64,000 nucleotides of DNA, taken from contig OY740774.1 of assembly GCA_963513935.1 (NCBI GenBank), forward strand, positions 86,452,890 through 86,516,889, given 5' to 3'. A program made the position numbers and the translations under genes. Shown in pieces: positions 1 through 11,673 of this stretch. This stretch comes from Aphrophora alni. Taxonomy: Eukaryota; Arthropoda; Insecta; Hemiptera; Aphrophoridae. A model generated the notes under the pieces. The model saw only the letters and a list, made by a program, of their open reading frames with translations, did no database searches and was not told where the DNA came from. Position 1 is the stretch's first letter; the number at the start of each line of letters is the position of its first letter.

Positions 1-100
1 TGACCACTATACAGTGTGTTTATGACTGATTGCCCCCCTCTTTACTTTTGTATAAATTTAAATAGAACCAAACTCTTCTAGGAATGTGAACTGCATAACG

Positions 101-873
101 TGAAGTTTCTTTTATGACAGTTTGGAATTTACCGCTCCCCCTAAAATGTGAATTTTTTGGGGTATTCAAAATTTATAATGGGGCACCTTCATTTTTTGAT
201 GTCAAATTAAAGGGTGTGAAAATATAACGTTAATGGCGCTCAACAAATTTGTTTTGGGAGACCCTAACTAATATGGAGCCACTAATTTTTATTTGAGATT
301 TTTATTAGTTTATTTTTTTTTAATTTTGACATAATTATAATGATTAATTAATTACGATTAATGATAAATTTCCATCTAGTAATGAATATAAAATAACTAT
401 CATACTAACTGTAAAAATCTAATGCGATTTTTTGAAAAGTCATCCACATTTTGAAATAATATTTTTAACAAATTAAAAGTGAAATTTGTTGGTTTCATTA
501 GTTTCGCCATAAAAAGCTCTTTAATTTGATATTTTAAATGTGCACAAAAACATACTTTTGGGAGACAAGCAAAATTCCGCTTAACGTGGAATGCTTTTCT
601 CAGGTTATTCAATCGAACATTTTTTTAAAATCGTTAGTGTTCATATTTCAAATATTTAGCGATTATATAATTAAAAATCTCATATAAATTTTGTACCGCC
701 ATTTTGGTTAGGTTCACTACAAGATATTTCTTTAACGTCATTAATTTTGTTTTGAAGCCCTTTAAATTTACACGTCACAAGATAGGCGTTCCTATTTTAA
801 AATTCTGAGTACACCTTAAAAATTGATATTTTAGGAAGAGGGGCAAAATTCCAAACTTTCATGAAAGAAACTT
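101..873. mobile_element. Long inverted-repeat (MITE/foldback-like) element
   Basis: The left arm (about 101-283) and right arm (about 695-873) are diverged inverted repeats of each other. The outer parts match best: a block around GAAGTTTC...TTTGGAATTT at the left returns as AAATTCCAAACTTTC...GAAAGAAACTT at the right, and the match continues inward through CCCTTTAATTTGACATC versus CCCTTTAAATTTACACGTC to CCTAACTAATATGG versus CCATTTTGGTTAGG. The roughly 410-bp interior is AT-rich with no convincing coding sequence; the 70-codon minus-strand frame at 400-612 has no recognisable protein features. The structure fits an old non-autonomous DNA element or a foldback element. No clear target-site duplication was seen, and the edges are judged by eye. 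Confidence 0.55.
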
Positions 874-931
874 TAGGTGAATTAGTTAACATATCCAAAA
901 TTTTGAACGATAGACTTCCACGGTCACAAAC

Positions 932-1132
932 ATCATTATGATCTTGTTCTTCGGGGTTCGACCGCGTCAATATTGTTTGCACGTTGAGTACAGCCGACGT
1001 TTCGGGCACTTTACACTTGACATTTGTTAAGCCTTGAGAATGGACATCTGTAAAGATCCCGAAACATCGGTTTTACTCAATGTGCAGACAATATTGACGC
1101 GGTCGAACCCCGAAGAACAAGATCATAATGAT
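932..1132. repeat. Near-perfect 84-bp-arm hairpin (inverted dimer)
   Basis: Positions 932-1015 pair with 1050-1132 around a 34-nt loop, with about 7 mismatches by eye, so the locus can fold into a long cruciform or RNA hairpin. Each arm contains the block ATTGACGCGGTCGAACCCCG (or its complement) and a CCGAAACATCGG-like block. The latter resembles the CGAAACG blocks seen near 18450, 32540, 46060 and 53600. The arms are more GC-rich than their surroundings. It is best read as two copies of a short retroelement tail joined tail to tail. No protein is encoded; the small frames here are translations of the repeat. Confidence 0.8.
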
Positions 1133-1478
1133 CTCCAAAATTGTTTAAGTTCATACAAAAGTTAAGGTAGGGGGGGGGGCTTTATAATATTTACCACCAC
1201 TGTGTTACCAAGTAATGGTAAATCGTAATGAAAGGAGGAAGCCGCCCTTATAACAATTAACTTTTATTAAGTCTCCCTATGTGTTTATTTGTGTTCAAGT
1301 GTACATTAGTTATGATATTATTTACAAGTAATTCTTGTATTAATATTGTTGTGTCACTAATTTGCCACAATTTGTTAAATAATTAAAATTGTACGCGCTG
1401 CACTACATAGACGACAAACAGAAAAAAATATTTACATATTCAGAAAAAATTGATTACTTGAGACTTTTATACTAAAAC

Positions 1479-1735
1479 TAAGCCCCAGACAAGTCAAGTG
1501 GTTATCACTCTGGTTTTACAAGTAAGAGGTTCTGGGTTTAATCCCCGTGGGGCTGACGTAGCTTCGTGAGAAGTGTTGGGAAGCTATAATCTGGTTGAGG
1601 AAGATAGAAGAACAACGGTGACAGGAATTCGATGTGCTAACCACAGATGACCCGACTAAAAAGCAATCGAGTAGGCCTAATCTCTTCACGAACTGGTACG
1701 GAATGGAATTTACTTTAGTTTTATAGGAAACTGCT
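1479..1735 (+). mobile_element. tRNA-derived SINE-like element
   Basis: The first about 70 bases look like a degenerate tRNA gene. CAAGTGGTTATCAC resembles a tRNA A-box and D-arm, an anticodon-arm-like stretch TCTGGTTTTACAAGTAAGA follows, and GGTTCTGGGTTTAATCCCC resembles the T-arm and B-box. A valine-type tRNA ancestor is suggested by the GTGGTTATCAC block and a TAC triplet in the loop, but this is tentative. An unrelated body of about 180 bp follows (TGAGAAGTGTTGGGAAGC..., ...GATGACCCGACT...). This head-plus-body layout is typical of pol III SINEs. It is not a functional tRNA gene, because the acceptor and anticodon stems do not close properly. No A-rich tail or target duplication is clear. 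Confidence 0.55.
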
Positions 1736-2125
1736 CCGTAGTTTTTTTTTCATTTCTTTATATGTTATTGATTAAAAGTTTTTGTTTGGATCTTCAATTG
1801 CTTTATTTTTCGCAAAGATTGTTAAACATTGATACAGCGCATTTTAACAAAAACTAAGTTTTGTGTTTTGGTCTTATGAGAGCTACACCCAAATTTCGAT
1901 AATTGAAAAAAAAAGTGTCACAAAAAATAGTAATTAATCAGAATGAAGAAGAAAAAGCACTGAAGATTTTCCCCAAAATATTCATACAGCAATTTTGATC
2001 TCAAAACTGATATTTCTTTTAAAACTAGAAATAATTTTTTATCATCACTTACCTTTATATGTGAGCAATTAAAAATGACATATATTATTATACTTCTTTA
2101 AATCGTATTTACACATTTCACGAGT

Positions 2126-2177
<52 letters not shown>

Positions 2178-2769
2178 TATTTTCTAACTAAACTGTCCGA
2201 GTATTTTGCTATCGTTCGCTTAAATTCATCCATTCAACAAAAATACGTTTGGTGAAATTCATCTGTGTGACAGTAAATGTTCAGTGGAGTGTGTCATTGG
2301 TCCTGTTACCTGTATATATATGTCATGCATGGTTCATTGATTTTGTTCATTGTTACGATAACTTTAATAATATAGAGGAGAAAACTATTTCATTGTTGTC
2401 CACCCATGCAGCTACTGTGTCGCGTATTTTTAATTGATTGAATAGTGAATACGAGTATAGGTATTTTGTATAGAATTTGTTCAGTAAATCGGGTGCCAAA
2501 CTTTTGGGTTTAATTTAAGTAGTTATTTAATTTAATATTTTTAAAAAAGAAAAAAGATATATAAAAAAATTCGTGTTGCGTCTAATGCCCCCCCCGCCTA
2601 AATGATATTACTACACAAGATAGCGATATTAAATTTTACAAATTTTTTTTTTCCAACTTTCGAAATCGACGCATACATAAAATTAACATGAAGAACAAAA
2701 TATCTCGTATTATTCTGGTTGAAAAAAAAAATTAAAATGATATACACTGCATAAACAACCACATCCTCA
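1736..2769. other. AT-rich non-coding stretch with a TA microsatellite
   Basis: No gene or recognisable element is seen here. It contains (TA)n at 2131-2175 and a C-run near 2590. The 62-codon frame at 2249-2437 has no recognisable motif and looks like chance. Confidence 0.5.
2131..2175. repeat. (TA)n microsatellite
   Basis: About 22 uninterrupted TA units, read directly from the sequence. Confidence 0.95.
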
Positions 2770-3090
2770 ATATGTATGTCTTATTCATTTTAAAATCAAT
2801 GATAGAGCACGCATCTACTGATATCGAATCCATGATCAAACGTCTTTCGATATGCTACACAACATACTGATCACTCTACTTTACTGTACTGAAGCGATGA
2901 CGGAGAACTACATTATTAATATCTTATGTTTAAGTCATTTTATAACCAATCATTGAACGCACCACAATGACTCAGCAAGCATGCTTTTCGATTTCCCACA
3001 CAACAATACGAGAAGTTCTTACTAAAACAATGGCATTGATACTCTGTAACGGTTGCATTGCTTTTTAATTTGATGTTTACAGAAATTTTT
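2770..3090 (+). mobile_element. Family A fragment (terminal-arm half)
   Basis: It carries the terminal-arm landmarks of family A in order: TACTGTACTGAAG, AGAACTACATT, TTTAAGTCATTTTATAACCAA (elsewhere CACTCTATAATCA), and then ACGGTTGCATTGC with TTGATGTTTACAG near 3050-3080. Similar strings in the same order occur near 13360, 21800, 42300 and 52430. The hairpin that closes other copies is missing, so this is a truncated copy. Confidence 0.6.
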
Positions 3091-4779
3091 ACTATTTCCA
3101 TTATTAAATTTTAGTTTTATTTATGTATTGAAGAATAACACACACTATGGAATAATAACCACTTCCCACTCTACGTTCTGTAAGAAAATTTTCTCTTAAG
3201 TAACACAAAGGCGGAAAGTCCCCGAGTTCATCTTGTTTTAACCCTAACGTAAGGAGGTTTAAGTTCAAAGAAACAATGGATTCTGCAGACAATTGAAATG
3301 CTTTCATTGGGTCACAACAATTCTTTCCAAATGATTTGTCACAACCGGGAAAACAATGCTTTCTTTTGATACGAAAGCTTTAATTGTGTCGATGGAGGTT
3401 ACAAAAAAAATTGAACAAATACATCTTTAGTTGTCGGATAGCTTCAAGTATTTAGTTTTTATAAAATCAATCGATCATTGGCAGTACTGTTTTTGTTTTG
3501 TAAAGTTGTATTTAGAAATAAGAATCGCTTATTATTCCGAAATTCTTTGAAGACGTAAACAATCCGTATACTGTTAGTGCTTTTGTTGATGTAGAAGTAA
3601 TAAGCGAGACATTAAAAAAAAAAAGATATTTTATCAAGTAAAACTCCTAGTGAGATAGTTTTAGAAAACAGATCAAAATTAATTTTCAATTTAAAGTTTG
3701 TTCATGACTATATATTGCATTGTCAACACTGTTGTGTTTAATTCTCGTTATTTCTATGATAATTTCCTTCCTGAACAAACAATTTGCTATTCTTTCATTT
3801 TAAAAATTACTAGTATAAACTATAACAGTAATTCTTGGAAAATTGGGAGGGTGAAGAGCCACCTCACTGGTCATAACTAGGCATACAACAATTTCATAAA
3901 TTATTAACTCAATTTTTTATAGCATTTAAATGGTTATTTTTTATTTATTTTATACATTTTTCTGACGTTTGTAATTTATTTCTGGAGGAGAGTGGTATTT
4001 TTAAGGAACATTTCCACCCCCCCATATATTTTTCTTTTTTACATATTTATATTGGGATAAAATTTTGTGAAGTTCTGTTAGAACTTCAATATTTCACTCC
4101 GATTTGATCAGAATCACTAGGTTCGTTTTAATATAAATAAACTTTTACAACAGGTTTTCCAGTTCAATTCCTACTTTTTATTCTATAACTGACACAAAAC
4201 TACTTTTTAAGGTTAGGCAAAATTTGATGAAAATCGTTAGAGCCATTTTGAAAAATGCAGTTTTTTTTTTAAATTTTGGCCTTAGCCTATTGGAACAGTT
4301 AAAAAAACACTTTGGGTTAATTGCAAAATAAGGTCAGATACGTCCATTTGAAAAAGGTTTATCTCTCTGTATATTGAAAAATATATACATTTTCACAAAA
4401 AGAGTTACGTATTAATTGATAGCCGAAAGTTTTACCATAATCATTTACTTTTTTTGTAAATTTTTTCTGTAATAATCTTCTTTTTTTTTAACTATCTGTC
4501 AAGATTATTGTGTCATCTACTATTCTTTACCTTATTTGGGTCTACTTTGGCACACAAGTTTGGGTTATTAATTTTTACTCATTACGAAAATTAACTTAAG
4601 TCCATAGATCAGGTTATAAGATATATCAGCTAAATGCATGACTTATTTATTTATCTGTAATACACAATTTACAGTTGACGACCAATACTTCAATTTTTTT
4701 TTGTTTTCTTTTGTCCATTTGGAGTAAATCAAATTTTGATTTTATTGCACCTACCTACAAATGTTGAGACCCTTGGGGT
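3091..4779. other. AT-rich non-coding stretch
   Basis: No gene is seen. The block around 3970-4010 (TTTATTTCTGGAGGAG, followed by a C-rich run) resembles one at 31090-31130. The block around 4210-4255 (AAATTTGATGAAAATCG) is a fragment of the repeat tail described at 23035 and 54985. The 60- to 67-codon frames at 3104-3307 and 3698-3880 are unremarkable. Confidence 0.45.
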
Positions 4780-4900
4780 TAATTTATGTAAATACAGACT
4801 TAGGAAATCACGAGAAATCTAGCTGGATCTACAGATTTTTTTTTAGGTAGTCTTGTGGTAAAACCTTTCTCTTTCATGTTTATTATGAAATCTCTCTTGT
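4780..4900 (-). mobile_element. Family B SINE-like fragment
   Basis: It contains TAGCTGGATCTACA followed by a T-run and TAGTCTTGTGG, the minus-strand signature of family B (GTAGATCCAGCTA). Only the 3' part is present, and it is diverged. Confidence 0.5.
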
Positions 4901-6297
4901 ATTTTTAGGTATATTTGAAGGGTTAGGTATATTTATTTTGCGTTTTTTTTCTATCAAAAGGTGATGACGATTTTACACTTTTAAAAACAAAAAGGTAAAA
5001 AAAATTTTTGATCGTTCACAAATAAAAGTTTCATTTAAATGTTTTGGACGGATGGACATCTTCACAAATTGTTTTACTTGACATCGAGTTTTAAACCCAT
5101 CACATAACCACGTATATGTGATAAAAAAAAAACTACTTGTTTTGAATAATAAAACATTTTTTCTCCAACATAATTTCGTCAGCACTACATAACAAACAAC
5201 TGTCATGCACTGTTAAGTAATCCATACTTTCCAGAGACGGACAGATCGTGCAAATGACCACCTTTGTACGCATCACTACCTGACAAACGCTCCCAACCAA
5301 TGTCTCATGAATCCAAATGAACTTGGCAAACCGCAAAGTGTTTGTTTACAACATATCGAAAGTTCTTTTCGTTTTCACTGTGACACAATTCGGCCTAATT
5401 GTGGTCAGTCCGTTCCTTGTTCTGTGGAATATTGTCTTTTATGTAAATATAAAGGAAACGAAGACATTGTGTTTGATGGGTCTTGAAAGATGAGTTGGGT
5501 TAAGTAATATGAAAGAGTTTTGCATTTTATGTTGTAACATTGTATATTTTGTATGTATTTAATACAGTGTCATCATAATACATTGACTGACAGACAATAT
5601 AAAGGAGTAGTAAAAAATTTGCCTTAACTTTCTTTTACGCTTATTGATACAATCAACTTAACCAAAAAATATATATTCGTCTTAAAAACCCTCTGAAATA
5701 TTTCCAAAGAATAAGTATGAATTATTTTCACAGTGTTTTTGCACGTGTATTTTATGTAAAATAAATTGGTATGAGGGAAGTTTCTTATTTTTTTTAAGGT
5801 TTTTATACAGGATGTTCCAAGAAGGAACGGAGAAACTTTCAGGACTTATCCTACTGGTTGAAATATAGAAGAAAAATAATATAAACATATGTCATAAAAT
5901 GGTTAGTTGTCTGTCTAACCAATTTTTTTATTTATGAAACAAAAATCTTATTTTTTGAGCGAAAAATGATACAGAGTTAAAATTTTGCGTATCAATTTGA
6001 GAAAAATGATCAACCGCTTTCCTTTACTCATTAAAAATTGTGGCCAATTAAAAATGTTTAAAACGGTAGATTTTACAAAAAAGTACTAGAAACAAAACCT
6101 TTTTTTACTATTAACGATAAGTAAAATGTTAACAAAATTTTTTATCTACTTCAATTAATCGAATTATCGACGTCAAACGTAATATGTAATTTCATGATAA
6201 TTGTCTACAATACCTTAGATTAGCCTAAAATTACCAATTTCTGTGAGTTCTGCAATAATAAATAATTGTGAAGTGATAGATGTAAATAAAGTCTACA

Positions 6298-6343
<46 letters not shown>

Positions 6344-6619
6344 TTTAAAAAATAGTTGTTTTTTTCATTAAAGCAAAATCTCCATGGCCAATAACTTATT
6401 ATTTTATTTAAAGATAACTCATGTCCTAGCATGTGTAGGGAGTTGACGAAATTCACGTTTAATTTAAATCCTTATACAAAATTATTAAAAATTTAATCAA
6501 AATAGTTTCAGCTAAGTTTTAAAAACACAACATTTTAAGTTTTATCTCAAATTATCGTACAACTTATTTTAGATCTCTATACATAACCAAAATCACGACG
6601 TCACTGCTAAATCGCCGCG
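4901..6619. other. AT-rich non-coding stretch with an AT microsatellite
   Basis: No gene is seen. An ACAGGATGTTCC block near 5810 belongs to the common arthropod ACAGGGTGTT type of repeat end. An (AT)n microsatellite lies at 6306-6340. The small frames at 4973-5336 and 5682-5888 are not recognisable. Confidence 0.45.
6306..6340. repeat. (AT)n microsatellite
   Basis: About 17 AT units preceded by an A-run, read directly from the sequence. Confidence 0.95.
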
Positions 6620-8520
6620 GTAGTCACCTATCATATCACTTTACGGTTGATTATAGAGTGACTCTGCGTAAGATATTGAGGTTGTAGTTTTCAGTCTTAA
6701 TCTTAAGTATCAGTACAGTACAGAGTAGAAAAGTCGCACGTGATCAATTTTAGTTCGATTTTTTGTTAGCCCATTCAAACATTTTCACGTCATGTGATAG
6801 TGTTTTTTACAGGTAATGGCAATTACTAATACAGAATAATAAAATTTCTTAAAATAAAGGTAATGGCGTAATTAATTGAAAATCTCTTTGCTAATTATTA
6901 TTATATGACCAGTACGTAAACACCAATATTTTAATTTAGCATTGTTTACTTTATATTGATAATGTGTTTTAGTCGTGACTGTAATTTGTACTACGCGTTT
7001 TAAAATCCACGATTCGCAAATCGCGTGCTTTGTTTATAATACGTATGCGTGCATATGAAAGATAGTGCAACATGCAAGTTAAATTCTCTTTACAAGTTTA
7101 TATTTAAAAAACTTTAAACTCTTCTCTCTCCCTCCTCCTCTTTCTCTTCAAGATAATAACATCTCTTAACCGCTTTTCATCTGCGAACATTTACTCTTCT
7201 AATACACGTCTCAAGTGTCTAATCTGTGAAGATTAGCTCATTTAGGTGTTGTAACGACAAAGATTAAACCAACTTTAGAGTTAATCTATGAGCAGCCTTC
7301 ACCAACCCGTATTAGCCTTGTCAAGTAGGCCTAGCAATGACTATGCTTTGGATAAATGTGTTGGTAGATGAATGAAGATTTTAAGTCATCTGTGAGGTCA
7401 GTGGTCAAGGTATCTTTGCATTACCTTAACCTATTGAATTTTAAGTGTTTTTGACTTGTAAGTTTCGTGTTTTTGATTGAGTGAGAAGTAAAGGTAGAGG
7501 TTAAAGGAATAGGCTACTGTCGAAATAAAAATGATGAGTGTGATTAAAATACTAATTAATAGTAAATGATATTACATCTAAATATTGGTGATCATGCCTA
7601 CTTACTGCTCATATAATAATAATTAATAGCAAAATTTACGAACCTCCGTATTAATTTAACTAAGCTTAAAATTGCTCTATTGAAGAATTATTTTTGACAT
7701 TATATCATTGAAAACAATTTGTCTTTGTTTTATAAAATAAAATCTATCTCCAAATATAAATTATGGCGGACTTTTTCTCACTGTCTCAAAGTGAGATGGT
7801 TAAAACCTCTCATTGACTTTACCTCCAATCATACATTCGGTTGATTGTAAAGGGGGGGGGGGAATAGAACTTTAGGTGTGAGCATTTTTTTGTGTTTTTA
7901 AAATGCGAAAGAAGAGATTTTTCTCAATATCGTGAGATCTATCTATATGGAATAATTTTGGATATTTATTTAATTTTAGAAATAAATTAAATTTCTTTCT
8001 ATAACGATGAATCGTTGATTTAAAAAAATTTAGAATTTGTACTATTGTGGAAAGAAAAATTATATGCACAACTAAAATACATTAATAGTATATAATACTA
8101 CATAAAAACATTGGTGATTCCTTACTAGTCATACAATAATTTTATCAACGAGATTTATAATTACTTTCCCATTACCTGTATTTAAAATATATATATAATT
8201 TTATATTAAGAAATACCATTATTGTTAAACAAACACTATTAAAGATACTCACTAGGCAAATATTGAAAACTACATCCTTTAAATGGAATGCTTACGTCAC
8301 TCTTTAATTTGTTTTTGCACAATCATTTGATTGTTCAGCGATGAAGTTTTTCGATGATCTAATAGACTACACAAGACTAATAGACTAAACAATATCATTG
8401 ATACCCTTAAAATGTTGCATTGTTTCTCAATTTGAAGGATACAGAAATGTATTCTATTTTCTGTGTAAATGTAATTAGTTTGTTTTTAAAGTGTAGGATG
8501 ATACCTTACATCCTACATGA
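6620..8520. mobile_element. Family A copy with closing hairpin
   Basis: It starts with the terminal-arm landmark GGTTGATTATAGAGTGAC (about 6644) and AGTACAGTACAGAG (about 6713). It continues with the internal CACGTCATGTGATAGTG and GGTAATGGCAATTACT blocks (6785-6830). Further on come internal parts in the reverse sense (ATTACCTGTATTT near 8172; ATTGGTGATCATGCC near 7583), and it ends with GTTGCATTGTTTCTCAATTTG (about 8414) and the hairpin TGTAGGATG...CATCCTACA at 8492-8517. Several sub-blocks repeat in opposite orientation, as expected of an inverted-repeat element with internal rearrangement. No coding sequence was found inside. Confidence 0.6.
8492..8517. repeat. Family A terminal hairpin (9-bp stem, 8-nt loop)
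   Basis: TGTAGGATG and CATCCTACA are perfect complements separated by 8 nt. Homologous hairpins lie at 43755-43778, 52501-52526 and, with one change, 50709-50734. Confidence 0.85.
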
Positions 8521-10889
8521 TAGAATCTCAATTGTTCCATACTTTCTACGCAAATCTTATTTTTGATAAATACACTATTTATAAAACAGTAGACTTGAGA
8601 TGAGAGAAGCGACATATTTGGAAGGCTGAGTATGCAGTATGCAGTAATCCTACTATAGATCAGGTCTAAGCTGCCCGATCATATTTAATATCCCTTCTTC
8701 CTCTTTGAAACAGCCTTAAATTGTTTCACACAGCTTGCAAACCTTAAGTGTGACATAATCTGCTGGATTTATTGATGAAGGTTGACTTCTTAAAACCATA
8801 CCGTATTGATATTTACACTTTGAGCGACTTCTGTTTACTGTTTATTATTTTTTTATCGATGGTTCATAATTAGTTAATAATAATTTGGCGGATATGCACA
8901 TGATTAGAGGTATCACAAATAACGATAAACCAACTCGTTTAAATATGGAAAACATTTTTGGTCAAATATATTTTTATCGTGTTGGATACATTAAATCTGC
9001 GAGGCATGTTTTCGATCTAGGCCGGTAAGGAAAATAAACGACAGAACTCTAACTTTCTCACATATTCATCTTTAAAACGGATCTATCAACTTTGCATTAT
9101 GTTAGCAAACAAAAAGAAGTTTTTAATTAAAATTTCACATTAATTTCATTATTCGAGATAAATTGTAATAGGAGAGAATTGTAATAGGATAGATTTTTAA
9201 ATTGTAAACTCCTTATATATTGTTAGGGAAATTTAATGGCTTTATACCACTTTACACTCACATTTCCTCAATTCATCACAGTGGAATCGGGTTTTGGACC
9301 TTCCCGAAAACTCGACAACGCCATTAACACAATGTAATAAACCGGCCATGATAACTTCGGAAAAAATATCTTTAAAATTAAATAAATAACGAGGATTTGC
9401 CAATCAGGCAATCTTTTAAAAACGGATTCACGACTGCCCAGCTGATCAGGCACATTCTACACGCTGCGTCGTTTATCTCTCTGCAGCATTTAAAAGCTAC
9501 GCCACATGGCGCGATACTTTGATTTCCGTCGCTGTAAAACGTCGCACATTATTTCAAATCACCTTTTCGTATTCAAGAAACCATAAAATAGATATTTCCA
9601 CAAAAACAAGATATTTATTTCTTAATGTATCACATAACTTTATTTTATTATGAAGTAGAAACAGTTGCTTCAATTGTCTTCCCATTCATGGTACATTAAA
9701 GCGGTTCAAATCGTTAACGTTATGATTCATTAACCACACGAATGTTTGCAGTTGACTGCAGCATCTAGAGCGAGTAACATGTACCTATGTTTAACCACAA
9801 ATAATGACTGCTAGTTGTTTAAGTCTTTTTTAAAGGTAAAATAGCACTTTTCCCCCCACCTTCATCTTCGCCTCCTACTATTAATATTGGGACCGTCTCT
9901 CAGCCACAGCAATAAGTGTATTTTCTTCAATTCATAAAACAGACGTATGTCTCCAACTCTACAACTTTTTGATTTCTCAAACTGCCAGTCAGTTTTTGCA
10001 TTGTGTCTATAAATTCGTCAAAAATGAATAAATTAGTTTACTCAGCAATATAAATAACATTTTAAACAAAAGAAGTACTTTGTTATTTTTTCTATTGTTA
10101 CTTAAATGCAAAAACCTTTCGGTTATAATCGCTTTAAAATAGTTAATTTTCATTACCCTAAACAATTTTGTTTTTGTAAAAACAATTTGTTACTTTCACA
10201 AAATGATAGAAAACTCTAATTATCAACAACAAACACTCTATTTGTAAGAAGACAACGTTTCAATTATAAGTCAACATCTTCAGTTTCTAATAATCCCAAC
10301 CTTTTTTGACACTCAACTACTGCCAATGTTTCATGTAAATAAAATATTTGTTGAATAAAATTGTGTTTTTTAAAATAATTTAAGTGCATACAATTATTGC
10401 TCAGTTCAAATAAATTCTCAGTAACAAAGATTCCCCATAGAGAGTGTAGAAATTGAATCATTTAATATAAAAAATTCCAAAATTTTACGTTGTACAATTA
10501 AATTATATTGTTTTCAAACGTTATTAAAAATGTTGTGTGCTTATGCCTGCTAAGTGACTTTTTATAAGGTTATATGTAATCAGCAAATCGAGTTCCCTTC
10601 GCCTTTGTTCTACCTTTCGTAAAGAGGATTCGCTACTAATCGCAGCTCTCCGTTCTTGATGCTAGGTTAACACCAAAACTTTCGTAAGCCCTTTGAGGAT
10701 CGAAGATTGACTATATTAAAGACAAGATGAGATATCTAACCAATAAACCTAATAATGGTTTTAAAAATAAATAATAACAGTAATTGAAATCAACTACAAG
10801 AAATAATGACTGATTTTACATAGCTTTACAAATCCACTAAATTAATTATTTTACATATTGCTTTATATAATAACAAGTTAACCAATAAT
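8521..10889. other. AT-rich non-coding stretch
   Basis: No gene is seen. ATTGTAATAGGA is tandemly repeated near 9161-9190. The 9280-9540 block is less AT-rich than its surroundings but contains no recognisable product. Confidence 0.45.
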
Positions 10890-11414
10890 ATTCCAATAGG
10901 ATAAGACTTAAAGAATGGTAACAATTGATGGGTGCCTTCATTTCACTTACCAACCCCTATCATACAATAGTTGGTTTCTTGTGCATTGAAGATCAAAAGA
11001 GTCTTATCCAATAGTCTAAATTTGTTTTAAACGGTTGTTACGCAGGTTTTATTAACCTAGTAATTGTGTATATCTCTATTTTTTGACGTTGACAAAACCC
11101 CTCGATGATGTACGTATTTGAAGAACCCAGTACTCACTGCAATCGTGACGGTGACCTGGGAATGTCGGAATTGTCTTAGAAAGAAGATCGAAGTTCTAAA
11201 TCACAATTTGTGACAATAACTTCTCTATTTGTCATCGTAGAGAGGTAGGGTTGGTACCATTATATGCGGAATTGAAAATTTCAAATTTGTATTTAACTAG
11301 ATGTGTTAAGTTGAATAACTAACGAGACATGAACAAAAAAAACTGTGTAAAGTGGTCACCATTTTGACATTTTCAATTGGATTTTCCTTAATTACAGTAA
11401 GGTTCTACATGAGT

Positions 11415-11428
11415 ACACACACACACAC
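11415..11428. repeat. (AC)7 microsatellite
   Basis: Short AC run directly upstream of the 11441-11673 palindrome. Confidence 0.9.
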
Positions 11429-11440
11429 TATAGGATAGAA

Positions 11441-11673
11441 GAAGGAATTAGAATAAGAAAGTCACAGCCCATGATAAACAGCGTGATACAAAATATCCTT
11501 AGTTTGGTTACTGGACAACAGAAAGCGCTAGTAGCATCGGTACTTGTGATACAGAAGCCAATCTTTTTTTGTCCCGATGCCACTAGCGCTTTCTGTTGTC
11601 CAGTAGCCAAACTAGGGATATTTTGTATCACGCTAGAGCCTATACCTGTGACTTTCTTATTCTAATTCCTTCT
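11441..11673. mobile_element. 233-bp palindromic (MITE-like) insertion
   Basis: The ends are perfect inverted repeats: GAAGGAATTAGAATAAGAAA...CACAG at 11441-11467 and its complement at 11647-11673. The interior remains complementary with few mismatches, for example GACAACAGAAAGCGCTAGT against ACTAGCGCTTTCTGTTGTC, up to a loop of about 36 nt near 11541-11576. The 64- to 67-codon frames on both strands are mirror translations of the palindrome. It fits a young MITE or foldback element, or a palindromic duplication. The extended hairpin could be transcribed as double-stranded RNA; this is inference. Confidence 0.85.

Noticed and set aside
11428..11665. Paired 64- and 67-codon frames on both strands
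   Set aside because: They are mirror translations of the 11441-11673 palindrome.
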